Assembly (NCBI RefSeq): GCF_023159225.1
Contig: NC_063188.1
Span: 13,971,086-14,035,085, forward strand
DNA length: 64,000 bases
From: Perognathus longimembris pacificus
Taxonomy: Eukaryota; Chordata; Mammalia; Rodentia; Heteromyidae
Direction of reading: 5' to 3'
Shown piece by piece: positions 31,234-41,240 of the stretch; the stretch's first letter is position 1, and the number at the start of each line of letters is the position of its first letter. The position numbers and the translations under genes are program-made. The notes under the pieces were generated by a model. It made no database searches. It had not been told where the DNA came from and saw only the letters and a list, made by a program, of their open reading frames with translations.

Positions 31234-31623
31234 AACCTGGGCACTGTTGGCTTACACATGTAATTTTAGCTTCTTAGCAGTCTGAGAGCTGAGGATTATG
31301 GTTCAAAGCCAGTCAGTCTGGTCAGAAAAGTCCAAGAGACTCTTATCTTCCAATTAACTAGGGGAAAAAAGCAAAAGGCTGGGGCTGGGAATGTGGTCTA
31401 GTGGTAGAGTGTTTGCCTCCTATACATGAAGCCCTGGGTTCGATTCCTCAGCACCACATACACAGAAAACGGCCAGAAGTGGTGCTGTGGCTCAGGTGGC
31501 AGAGTGCTAGCCTTGAGCAAAAAGAAGCCAAGGGACAGTGCTCAGGCCCCGAGTCCAAACCCCAGGACTGGCCAAATAATTAAAAAAAAAAGCAAAAAGC
31601 TGGGTTGGAAGTGTGGCTCAAGC
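31234..31623 (+). repeat. B1-Geo SINE split by IDL-Geo
   Basis: B1 head at 31234-31372 (GGGCACTGTTGGCTTACACA to CTTCCAATTAACTAGG). The first bases of Geo (GGAAGTGTGGCTCAAGCC) reappear at about 31606, after the IDL-Geo insertion. Confidence 0.75.
31383..31590 (+). repeat. IDL-Geo SINE nested in a B1-Geo
   Basis: Complete dimer (GCTGGGAATGTGGTCTAGTG to AAACCCCAGGACTGGCC). GCAAAAGGCTGG before it and GCAAAAAGCTGG after it are the target-site duplication. Confidence 0.9.
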
Positions 31624-31624
31624 C

Positions 31625-32590
31625 AAATGAATGAATAAATGAAACTGCACGTTGATACAGTGAAATATTATTTAGCTTTAACAATGAATGCATATTGATA
31701 CCTATGTGGATGAACTTTGAAAACATTTTGCTACATGAAAGAATGCAGATACAAAGGCCACACATTGTATGCCTCTATTTATATAAAATGTCCAGCAAAT
31801 TCATAGGGACAGACGTTGGGGGAATCAACAATGTGGAATGACTTTTAATTGGAAAGGGATTTCTTGGAGAGAGCATGATAAAAAATGTTCTGAAATTAGG
31901 AATTCATGGTAGTTATACCTCTTACGGATATACTGAAATATTGAATTGGAAGCATACATGCAAACACAAACTTATACAAGAATTTTCATAGCAACATTAT
32001 TCATAATAGAAAGTGGAGCCAAGGGCCAGTGGCTGATTCCTACAATCCTAACTATAAAGAAGGATGACATCAGAGGATTGCAGTTTGAAGCCATCCTGAG
32101 GAGGAAGACATGACACTGTTGTCTCCAATAAACTACAAAAAAAAAAAAAGCCAGAAGTGGTGCTGTGGATCAAGTGGTAAAGTGTTAGCTTTCAGCAAAA
32201 CAAGTTCATGGACAGTGCCTAGACCCTGAGTTCAAGCCCCAGGAACAGCAAAAATAAAAATAAATAAGTAAATAAAAGAAATTGGAAACAACCCAAGTGT
32301 CTCTCACCTGGTGAGCAGATGAATAAAACATGGTGTTTCTATACTGTGGAAAACCTTTCATCAATAAAAATAAATGAAATTTGATGCATAGTACAATACA
32401 GATAAGCAATGAAAAGATTATAAACGAAAGCTAGCAGTCAGAAAAGGTTATATATCATATTGATATACACATATCCATTTTCCAGGATAGAAAAATTTAT
32501 AGAAACAGAAAGTAAGTGGTTAAAAATAGTTTTCTGGATGACTAGAGAGATAGAGGGAGGAAGAAGAAATGGCTTCTGATGGAGTACAGC
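31625..32590 (+). repeat. Old L1 3'-region remnants
   Basis: GATACAGTGAAATATTATTT, GGCCACACATTGTATGCCTC and AAATGTTCTGAAATTAGG mark one 3' end. TAGCAACATTATTCATAATA, CCCAAGTGTCTCTCACCTGG and AGCAGATGAATAAAACATGG mark an adjacent second piece, interrupted by a B1-Geo. Confidence 0.65.
32021..32280 (+). repeat. B1-Geo SINE
   Basis: From GGGCCAGTGGCTGATTCCTA to TTCAAGCCCCAGGAACAGC with an A/T-rich tail. It splits the L1 relic between AATAGAAAGTGG and GAAATTGGAAACAACCC. Confidence 0.85.
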
Positions 32591-32602
32591 TATTTCAAAG
32601 TT

Positions 32603-32818
32603 GTTTTTTTTTTTTTTTTTTTTTTTGGCCAGTCCTGGGCCTTGGACTCAGGGCCTGAGCACTGTCCCTGGCTTCTTCCCGCTCAAGGCTAGCACTCTGC
32701 CTCTTGAGCCACAGCGCCGCTTCTGGCCGTTTTCTGTATATGTGGTGCTGGGGAATCGAACCTAGGGCCTCGGGTATACCAAGGCAGGCACTCTTGCCAC
32801 TAGGCTATATCCCCAGCC
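32603..32818 (-). repeat. IDL-Geo SINE, young subgroup, antisense
   Basis: Long T tail and perfect CTATTTCAAAGTT duplication (32590-32602 and 32819-32831). Has CTTCCCGCTC and the retained CpG sites of the young subgroup. Confidence 0.96.
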
Positions 32819-32859
32819 CTATTTCAAAGTTTTGATTCTCTCTTTTAGTACAATTAGTA

Positions 32860-33060
32860 TATTAATTGTAAAAGGCGTTTTCAGTGTGATATTTCCACAC
32901 ATGCATTTAATGGACTTTGATCAAATTCATTCCCTTTATTATTTTATTACTATTTGTTATCCCTTCACTCCCTTTGTATTTTCATGAATGATTTGAGGTA
33001 CTTTGATCATATTCACCCTTAGCTTTTGTCCTTCTCCCCGGTTCCTAAGGACTTTCAAAA
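32860..33060 (-). repeat. Pyrimidine-rich LINE-type element, tentative
   Basis: GTGTGATATTTCCACACATG, CTTTGATCAAATTCATTCCC and GTACTTTGATCATATTCACC resemble the elements at 1222 and 10989. Confidence 0.35.
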
Positions 33061-33190
33061 GTTCTAGAAATTAGATTTTGGTAATGGTTTCATAGCAGTA
33101 TGAATGCATTAAAAATAAAGTTTCCTACTCTTTTAGGAGGTAAATTATATGGTATGTTAATTATATTTCAATTAAGCTGTTAAAAATGAA
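33061..33190 (+). repeat. Old L1 3' end
   Basis: TTGGTAATGGTTTCATAGCA then GGTATGTTAATTATATTTCA and ATTAAGCTG is the terminal part of an older L1 3' UTR. Confidence 0.6.
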
Positions 33191-33194
33191 AGAG

Positions 33195-33428
33195 CTGAAT
33201 GTTGGTGACTGACATCTGCAATCCTAGTCAGGAGGCTGAGGTCTGAGGATCGTGGTTCAAAGCCAGCCCTGGAAGGAAAGTCTGTGAGACTCTTATCTTC
33301 AATTATACACCAGAAAACCAGAAGTGGCACTGTGGCTTAAAGTGGTAGAGTGCTAGCCTTGAGTGAAAAAGCTCAGGGACAGTGCTCAGACCCTGAGTTC
33401 AAGCCCGATGACTGACACAAAAAAAAAG
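33195..33428 (+). repeat. B1-Geo SINE
   Basis: From GAATGTTGGTGACTGACATC to GTTCAAGCCCGATGACTGAC plus an A tail. Confidence 0.87.
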
Positions 33429-34232
33429 AGAAACTCAAATTGTACTTTATATTGGTGAAGTTTCTGGTATGTGAATTATATTCAATCAAGCCATTTACAA
33501 AAGAAAAAGACACAGGTAAAAAGATATTCTATGTTCATGTGCTGGGAAACTTAATATTATGAAGATATCATTTCTACCCACAGTAATTAACTGAGAGAAT
33601 GCAGTCATTGTCAAATTCTCAATGGGATTTTTCTTTCTGCAGAACAATCTATCCTAAAATTAATACGTGATCTCACAGTACTCTGGATAGCCAAGATGAT
33701 GTTGGAAAGAAGAACCAAGCCAAATGTCTCACATTTCCTGATTGCAAAATTTATTACAAAGCCACAGTAATCAAAACAGTGTTGTGTTGGAATAAAACCA
33801 GGCATATAAACCAATGGAAAACAATAGAAAGCCCAGAAATAAATCCTGACATATGGGATCAGAGAATTTACAACAAGGATGTCAAGCTCATCCAGTGGGG
33901 AATGGATATGCTTTTCAATGAATGATGTTGAAACATTGGGTAACCACATATAAAAGAATGATGTTAGCTCTGTATGTTACACCATATAGAAATGTTAACT
34001 CAAACTTGATCAAGGACCTATATGTATGACTTACATGTGAGAGTTATAAAATTCTCATAAAAAAACCAAAGAAGGATAGCTTCATGATATTGGTTTTGGC
34101 AGTAATTTATTAGATATAGCACCAAGAGTATAGATAATCAAAGGGAAAAAAACACATAAATTGGATCTCATCAAAATGAGAACCTTTTGTGTAGGATAGG
34201 AGAGGGGAAAAAATCAGCTCATAGAAAAATAT

Positions 34233-34466
34233 TTTCTTTTTTTGGTTGTGGGGTTTGAACTTGGGATTTGGGTGCTGTCTCTCAGCTCTTTTGCTCAAGG
34301 CTAGCACTCTACCACTTGAGCCACAGTGCCAGTTCTATTTTTCTGGTGGCTAATTGGAGATAAGAGTCTCACAGACTTTCCTGCCTGGGCTGGCTTTGAA
34401 CCATGATCCTTAGATCTCAGCTTCCTGAGTAGTTAGGATTACAGGCAAGAGCTACCAGGACTCAGG
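34233..34466 (-). repeat. B1-Geo SINE, antisense, within L1 relic
   Basis: From GGTTGTGGGGTTTGAACTTG to AAGAGCTACCAGGACTCAGG. The L1 text resumes directly after it. Confidence 0.88.
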
Positions 34467-35124
34467 TGGGAAAATGTTGTAAAAGAGATTAATATCCACA
34501 GTATATCACTTCTGCAGCTCAACAGCAATAAAAACAACCTGGTTTTAAAAAAAGAGCAAACCAGCTATTTATTAGGCAGAACATTAACATGTAGAATATA
34601 TAAAGAGTGCAAGAAATTAAACATCAACAGAATAATTGATAAATTGTCAAATGAATTAAACACACCTTCTCAAAAGAAGAACAAATAATAAATATATGAA
34701 GAAATGCTCAACATCTCTGACCAGGAAGGAAAAGCAAATCAAACAACACTGAGATTTCCGTCACACTGAAGTCAGAATGACCATTATGAAGAAAACAAAC
34801 AAGCAATACTGGTGAGGATGTGAGGGAAAGGGGGCCTTTATAAACTGTTGATGAGAATAGAAACCAATGCAAACACTGGGCATCAGTATGGAGGCTCCTC
34901 ACAATAACGATAAATGGAGCTACTATATGATTCTGATATACAGCTCCTGGGCATATATCAGAAATTACGTAAGTATGCATAACACAGACATTACTTTACC
35001 TTCAAGTTTATGGCAACATTGTTCTTAATAGACAAGCTATGGAAGCAGCCTAGGTGTCAATCAACTGATGAATGGATGAAGAAAGTTTTGTACATATAAT
35101 TCTGTCTTAAAGAAGGGTAAAATA

Positions 35125-35379
35125 GCTGGGTGCTCATGGCTCACACCTGTAGTCCTAGCTACTCAGGAGGCTGACATCTGAGGAACTAAGTTCAAAGCCA
35201 GTCGGGGGAAGGAAAGTCCATTGAGACTCTTATCTCCAGTTAACCACTAGAAAACTGGAAGTGATGCTGTGGCTCAAGTGGTAGAGTGCTAGCCTTGAGC
35301 TGAAGAGCTCAGGAATAGCGCCCAGGCGCAGAGTTCAAGCCCCATGACCGACCCCCCCCCCAAAAAAAAGAAAAAAAGA
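35125..35379 (+). repeat. B1-Geo SINE within L1 relic
   Basis: AGAAGGGTAAAATA (35111-35124) and AGAAGGATAAAATA (35380-35393) are the target-site duplication. The Geo end CCCCATGACCGACC is followed by a C run and A-rich tail. Confidence 0.92.
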
Positions 35380-35744
35380 AGAAGGATAAAATAATGCCAT
35401 CTGCAAGAAAATGGATGGAACTAGAAATCATCATGTTGAGCCAGAAAAGCCAAATTCAGAAACAGAAATATCACTAGTTTTCATTGATATGTATAATCTA
35501 AACCTAAAAATAATTACAACAGCAAAAATAATATGATACTAAAGTAAAAGGGGACTGGTTTGGGTAAGAACAAATGGGAGAGGAGACGTAAAAAAGGCAA
35601 GATTGAGGGGAATAAATATGGTGAAGGTACATTATATTTTGTAGGAAAATAGCACAATGAAAACCACTATATGTGTTTAAAATAGCAGGGGGAGGATTGA
35701 GGAGAGATAAGAAAGTAATAGAGAAGGTGAATATGATCAAAGTA

Positions 35745-35831
35745 CATTTTATATACATATATATATACACACACCATTTTATATACATATATATATATAC
35801 ACACACACACACATACACATACACACATATC
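35745..35831. repeat. (TA)n/(CA)n compound microsatellite
   Basis: Two imperfect copies of an ATATACATATATATATACACAC-like block joined by ACCATTTT, followed by CA-rich sequence. Lies on the tail side of the next antisense SINE. Confidence 0.88.
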
Positions 35832-35847
35832 GCCATTGAATTCTTTT

Positions 35848-36259
35848 TTGTTTTTTGCCAGTTCGGGGCCTTGAACTCAGGGCCTGAGCACTGTCCCTGG
35901 CTTCTTTTTTTTTTTTTTTTTTTTTGGCCAGTCCTGGGCCTTGGACTCAGGGCCTGAGCACTGTCCCTGGCTTCTTCCCGCTCAAGGCTAGCACTCTGCC
36001 ACTTGAGCCACAGCGCCGCTTCTGGCCGTTTTCTGTATATGTGGTGCTGGGGAATCGAACCTAGGGCCTCGTTTATCCGAGGCAGGCACTCTTGCCACTA
36101 GGCTATATCCCCAGCCCCATGCCTCTGGCTTCTTTTTTGCTCAAGGCTAGCACTCTGCCACTTGAGCCACAGCGCCACTTCTGGCTTTTTGTATATATGT
36201 GGTGCTGAGGAATCGAACCCAGGGAGGGCACTCTATCACTAAGCCACATTCCCAGCCCC
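35848..36259 (-). repeat. IDL-Geo SINE, antisense, older host of a nested copy
   Basis: Left piece GCCAGTTCGGGGCCTTGAAC to CCCTGGCTTC, right piece TTTGCTCAAGGCTAGCACTC to CACATTCCCAGCCCC. CATTGAATTCTTTT (35834) and CATTAAACTCTTTT (36260) form its target-site duplication with two mismatches. Confidence 0.9.
35911..36124 (-). repeat. IDL-Geo SINE, young subgroup, nested in an older IDL-Geo
   Basis: Perfect CTGGCTTCTTTTTT duplication (35897-35910 and 36125-36138). Young marks CTTCCCGCTC, GCCGCTTCTGGCCG and TATCCGAGGCAGGC are present. Confidence 0.95.
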
Positions 36260-36289
36260 CATTAAACTCTTTTTACAATTAAATAAAAG

Positions 36290-37110
36290 TGGACAAAAAC
36301 TTCAATGCCTATTTCTCCAAACAAAATACACCAATGACCAAAAAGCACATTAATGGATGTTCAACATCATTAATCATTAGGAAAACACAAATCAAAACTA
36401 CAAGGACATAAGAAGCCAGTAATGGGCCTGTAATTTTAGCTATTCAGGAGGCTGAGGTCTGTGGATTACAGTTCAAAGCCTGCCGGGGCAGCAAAATTTC
36501 ATGAGACTCTTATCTCCAATTAACCACTACAAAAAGCCAGAGGTGGAGCTGTGGCTCAACTGGTAGAGTGCTAGCCTCAGCAAAAGAGCTCAGGCACAGC
36601 GCCCCGGCCTTGAGGATGAGCACAAAGAAATACTCCAAAAATGGTAAGTTTTAGTGCACATGTAGAGAAGATAAGAATGTAAAATGGTACAGAAATTTTA
36701 CATTCCATGTTCATAGAATTCACAGGAACTCTTCACTGATATATGAGTTTATAGACTGTCATGTATCTATTCAGTGGAATCCTATTGGCTCATAGAAAAG
36801 AGTGAAGTAGTGATAAAAATGAACTAGTTTTCAAAACATTATACTAAGTGAAACAAACCAGCCATAAGAAGACATGAAATAACAAAAACAGTTACTTCCT
36901 AGAGGTCGAAAGTCGAATGCTGGTTGCCAAGAGCTGAGAGAGGAGGAGAAAGTGAGGAATTGTTTTATGGGTATTGACTTTCCATTTTGCAAGATGAGAG
37001 TCTTGGAGTACGGTTGCTCAACAATGTGAATATACTTACTGCAGATTAGCAGGAATACTTAGAAATGGTTAAAGTGATAGGTTTAAAGTGTTTTTTTTTA
37101 ATAGCACAAT
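36290..37110 (+). repeat. Old L1 relic, split by a SINE
   Basis: ATGCCTATTTCTCCAAACAA, AAAGCACATTAATGGATGTT and GAAAACACAAATCAAAACTA, then after the SINE ATCTATTCAGTGGAATCCTA, AACATTATACTAAGTGAAAC and TGGTTGCCAAGAGCTGAGAG. Confidence 0.7.
36414..36620 (+). repeat. B1-Geo SINE
   Basis: From AAGCCAGTAATGGGCCTGTA to AGCGCCCCGGCCTTGAGG. The Geo terminus is lost. Confidence 0.82.
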
Positions 37111-38732
37111 AACTTTTTTCCAAAGAAAGAAAAGGTAGAGATTCTATATTACCTATCACAATCCAATAAGTAGTATAGGATCAAATTGTAAACAAATTTA
37201 AGGAAGTTCTCATAGTGATGAGTAACAGCAGTGCAATGGACTTTGTAATCACTTCTGAAATGTCTTGGTGCTATGTGTTATTTGAAAGGATCACCTAACA
37301 TGGAGAATCATTAGATGACCTGTAGCCTGCAAGATTGCATAAAATTATGGTAGAACAAGACTATTATGTTCCAGTGAAATGTCAAGTCTACAGTGTACTT
37401 ATTTAAATATTTAACTGCACAAACAGCATTACTTTCATGGAAGTTTGTTGAGGCAAAGTGGTATTACCCAGAGCTTTGTTAAATGACCAACCCCAAACCA
37501 ACCGTCGATATTCTTAAAATTGGAAAGGACCCTTATTCATTATTTTATAGTTCTATATTGTCATGGCAGATGTTGACATTTTACTATTGTCCCCGAATCA
37601 AATGTCAAGTTATTCTTGTTCTGAATTTTCCATTTCCATTGTCAAAGAATTCCATCTGCAGCTGTATTTAGAGCAAACTCTTTGCTTGCAAAACTCTCGC
37701 ATCTTTAAGCAGGTTGGTAAATAGATTTGAAAGAGTACACGTGAGCGCTGAGATCTCGCTGGGTTAATTAATTTTCTTTTCAGGCATTAGAATCTACACA
37801 AATAGGCCAGCTGGAGGTGAAGGTTTTCTTTGAATGTGATAATTATAAGCCTTATACCAATTGTGTGCTTCCCCACATTTCTCCCAGTTAGATTTCCCCA
37901 GAATTTGCCATCTAAGTATCAGGAAAGATGCTCTGCTTCTCCTGGGAAAAAGAACATGTCGATGAGCTGAGCTCAGAATTGTGGATACTACAGATGGTTT
38001 GAAGGTGTGAATGAGGCATTTCAAATGATTACAAAGATGAGGTTCAGGCTACTATTAACTATAAGCATCTAGAACCTGCCATGGCATGGTGAATGTGTTA
38101 CTGTGCTTTGGTTCATGTTTGCTTTCTTTTGTTATATCTACGATGCCTTGGTTTCACTTTATTCACTTTTCTTCCAGCGAAGTGATATGCTGAATAGCTC
38201 CCTGCATCACAGCAAGAGGCCATTCCCTGTGAATCCCAAATGGGATGCTCATTGCCTATGGTGTTCAGTGCACAGTGGCCTTTACCATCCCAAGGCAGAC
38301 CTCGCCCAGGGGAGGAGCCTCACCGAAGGCTTTCCATCTTCCTTCCTACTTGGATTGGCAGAGGCCTGGCACCCCTCAGAGGAAGTGGCTAGGCCTGCTC
38401 CCAAAGAGGGAGCTACTGCCTTCCAGGAGCACAAAGCCTCATAACCAGGAAGGTTGTGTGGACTTACAGCCCTTAGGTAAGGATGGGTTCACAGTGGACT
38501 TGAAATTGACATGAAAGATTCCCAAATTAGCCTCTGCTGGTTAATTGAGATGGGCTGAGAAATCAAGACTCACTCCAGTGCGGACTTCATGAAGTACAGT
38601 TCCAGCGTCACAAGGCCATGTAGGATGTAGATGCTGTATTTATGCTTTGTAATCATTTGTAAACCTCCCCCAGACCTTTATACCATCTGTAGTATCCACA
38701 ATGACTAGCTCGGCTCATCTACATGATCTTTT
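37111..38732. other. Unassigned low-repeat stretch with a possible exon-like segment
   Basis: About 1.6 kb, the longest stretch with no recognised repeat in this half. At about 38178 an acceptor-like TTCACTTTTCTTCCAG precedes 300 bases that are GC-richer than the surroundings, with overlapping 113- and 89-codon plus frames. The protein text has no recognised domain, so this is at most a candidate non-coding RNA exon. Confidence 0.3.
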
Positions 38733-38748
38733 ACCATAATATTCTTTT

Positions 38749-39150
38749 TTTTTTCCCCAATGCAAAGGCACGAGAGTCTTTATTGCAAGCTCGAGCCTGG
38801 ACTTCCATCACCGACACAGCGGATCTGGATTGAGAGTCCCAACCCTCAGATAGGCAGGGTGTTTATTGTGATTACAACAGGGGCAGGGTATTTCCAACTT
38901 GGCAGATACTTGATTGGATGGCATTTAGCAAGCAAGTCTTGTCCTATTTCTATTGGCTATCTACCCTTTCAGTTACCTATTTTGGCTTTGATATTGGGAA
39001 CTGGCCTCGATATTAGGAATTGACAGCAGGTGGTCACGTAGCACTGACGCAGGGGGTAGAGCAAGTCACAAATGGGTTAAGCAAGCCGTTTACAGAAGCA
39101 GAATTCTGTGGTCAGGCTGACCTAGTACCAACTTTATTTGAACAATTGCA
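38749..39150 (-). mobile_element. LTR-derived sequence retrocopied with poly(A) tail
   Basis: Minus-strand reading ends AATAAAGACTCTCGTGCC (signal at 38779-38784 on the + strand as TTTATT). It continues 24 bases to a 10-base A tail (38745-38754). The body looks like an ERV-type LTR in reverse (TTTATTGCAAGCTCGAGCC, GCAGGTGGTCACGTAGCACT). ACCATAATATTCTTT (38733) and ACCATAACATTCTTT (39151) flank it: 15 bases, one mismatch. The tail and duplication length are features of L1-type, not integrase-type, insertion. The LTR family is not identified. Confidence 0.68.
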
Positions 39151-39279
39151 ACCATAACATTCTTTATTGTTTCCAGTTTTAGTCTCAACCCATTCAAAAC
39201 ATAGTTTCTTAATGTTAACCTTTCAAAAAGATAAAGCCCAGTGGATTTATAAACTGAATTGTCCCCCATACACAAATTA

Positions 39280-39380
39280 TGTGTTTCAAAGGGCGGAGCG
39301 TGTATGTCTTGGGCTCCTTTGTTGAAAATTAGCAAGCTATAATTGTGTGGATTGATTTCTTTATTTTCTTTATGTCCTCG
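39280..39380 (-). repeat. L1 ORF2 fragment, antisense
   Basis: GGGCTCCTTTGTTGAAAATT followed by AGCAAGCTATAATTGTGTGG and ATTGATTTCTT matches a well-known ORF2 stretch in reverse. Confidence 0.5.
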
Positions 39381-40057
39381 TGTATAAGCATCATTTATTA
39401 GCGTTCTCTCTTGTAAGAGAATGAACCATTTTGTAGATTTCTCTCACACATGTTTGAATGCACATCAGTATGCAAAGGTACATAATCTCAAAGATAATCC
39501 TTTGTAAGATCCTGAAAAGGTCATATCCTCACAAAGACCATGAATATGGAAAGGGGGATAAAGTTGATATAAGTACAATAACATATTTCCAAGATAGTTG
39601 AGTTAGACTCCAGGGCTACAAACTGCAATGAATCAAATCCAGTCCATGCTTTCTTTTCCTATGGCCCGTGAGCTCGGCATGGTTTTTATGTTTTTCCATC
39701 CTTGAAAAAAATCAAAAAGAGAGTCTTTTATGACGAGTAAAAATGACACAGAATTCAAATGTCAGTACTTATAAATGCAACGTTGCTGGAAGCAAGCCGT
39801 GTGTACTCGCTGACACATTGTGTGGAATTGCTCTCAGGCTACAGTGGCAGACTTGAGTAGCTACAGCAAAGGTCACACACAGCCCCCTCATTGCTGTGGT
39901 CACTGAGTGGCCATCTGCAAATCCCAGTGGCACAATTAGAGCTTGGTGATGTTTGGAGGGCCGCGAGTACTTACTGGAATGTGGCATTTCCCCTGTGATT
40001 CATATATACTCATCATGGCAAGTAAGAAGAAAAAGTGGACTTTGAAAGCTGCACCTT
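39381..40057. other. Unassigned non-coding stretch
   Basis: Nothing recognised. A 72-codon minus frame at 39769-39987 has no domain. Confidence 0.35.
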
Positions 40058-40230
40058 TTTTCTGCCTGTCTTGGTGCTGGGCAGAGTTTTTGTGCTCAAA
40101 GCTAGCACTCTACCACTTGAGCCACAGCTCCAGTTCTGACTTTTTTTTTTTGGTAGTTAATTGGAGGTAAGAGTCTCATAGTACTATCCTGCCTGGGCTG
40201 GCTTCAAACTAGATCTCAACCTCCTCAGAT
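40058..40230 (-). repeat. B1-Geo SINE, antisense, partly deleted
   Basis: CTAGCACTCTACCACTTGAG then GCCACAGCTCCAGTTCTGAC and TAATTGGAGGTAAGAGTCTC identify it. Both ends are damaged. Confidence 0.8.
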
Positions 40231-40378
40231 TAACATTGGACACAGTGAAGTGTAGATTATTTTATTAACAAACTAAATAGCAAAGGGTTGTCTTTATTAT
40301 GCAAACACATAGTGTCTTGTGCTAAAGGGCACCCAGACTAAGCACTGATAACAGTATTCTCAACTCACTTGAAACCAA

Positions 40379-41010
40379 TGGTCAGGAAAATGAGAAAATT
40401 TAACACAGACTATGTCATTCCCGAGGAACTTCTTCACAAATGCAAAGAAAAGTAAAAGAGACTGCAACCCAAATAAGGTCCCAAGTGGCTCATTTGTTAG
40501 CCAAGGAAGGAAAGCTATTTACCAATGGTGAGTTTATTAAATTGTATTTGATTGCAGAAGCTCAAGAAATGGGTCCAGAGAAAATAAACTTGTTTAAGAC
40601 GGTTAGCCTCTTGGCAAGAATAGTTGCTTGAAGAATTGAGGCTATTAGGAGCAACATTAATAGTCAATTGGAAAACAAGGAAACAATATTGAGTGGTTTG
40701 GCTTAGCACTGGATGATTTGACAGATATTATTGATACCCTTCAGTTATTGTTGTTTATTTAAGAAGTCAATGTCAAATTTTAAGCAACTGGGGAATTAGC
40801 CTATATGAAGTCTATACGGACAATTGGAGAAGAGAATGTTATAGAGAAGTTTAGAAAAGCACTAGTGCAACACATTATAAAGTGGAATCAGTTATTAAGT
40901 GTAAAAACTGAGGATAGCAAAAATGATTTGTGGAGAAGAGAAAGAGCAAGTTTGAAATTTTATGTAACTCATGAAAATGCAAGCTTCTGAAAGCCTATGG
41001 TTTGGGTTGA
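40379..41010 (+). pseudogene. hAT-type transposase fossil
   Basis: hAT transposases cut and paste DNA transposons of the Charlie group; domesticated relatives include the ZBED and GTF2IRD2 families. Translated across frames, the segment gives the family order: LAKEGKLFTNGEFIK and EMGPEKINLF near the start, then RRIEAI-like and SNINSQLENK. Next come LALDDLTD (family LALDESTD), DTLQLLLFI, then IIKWNQLLSVKTEDSKND and a terminal KPMV. In-frame stops occur (for example TGA at 40629-40631) and at least two frameshifts, so it is dead. No BED zinc finger, dimerisation domain or terminal inverted repeats are visible. It could be a Charlie-like transposon or a decayed copy of a hAT-derived gene. Confidence 0.72.
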
Positions 41011-41039
41011 GAATATTTTAATCTCTCACGGGTTATTGA

Positions 41040-41240
41040 ACTAGTATTGTCTATGTTCACTCCCATAGATTTAATCATAAATTTGACATTCCCACTCTCA
41101 TTGTGTTAGTGGTTGCGTTTTCACATTCTTGTCACTGTGTGTAAAGGTCTAGGGTTTTCTTTTTTGTCACTCATCTTAATAGGTATGAGGTGACATTTCA
41201 TTGTGGTTTTGATTTTTCATTCTCTTTTCTTTTCAATTAC
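41040..41240 (-). repeat. L1 fragment, antisense, tentative
   Basis: AGGTATGAGGTGACATTTCA followed by TTGTGGTTTTGATTTTTCAT matches an ORF2 stretch in reverse. The left part is less clear. Confidence 0.5.

Larger units (their letters stand above)
33429..35640 (+). repeat. Old L1 ORF2 relic split by two SINEs
   Basis: Ordered ORF2 landmarks: AAAACAGTGTTGTGTTGGAA, AAATCCTGACATATGGGATC, GATCTCATCAAAATGAGAAC, GAAGAAATGCTCAACATCTC, TGATGAATGGATGAAGAAAG, ATGGATGGAACTAGAAATCA. Stops and frameshifts occur throughout. SINEs at 34233 and 35125 interrupt it. The 112-codon antisense frame at 33611-33949 is a shadow. Confidence 0.85.
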
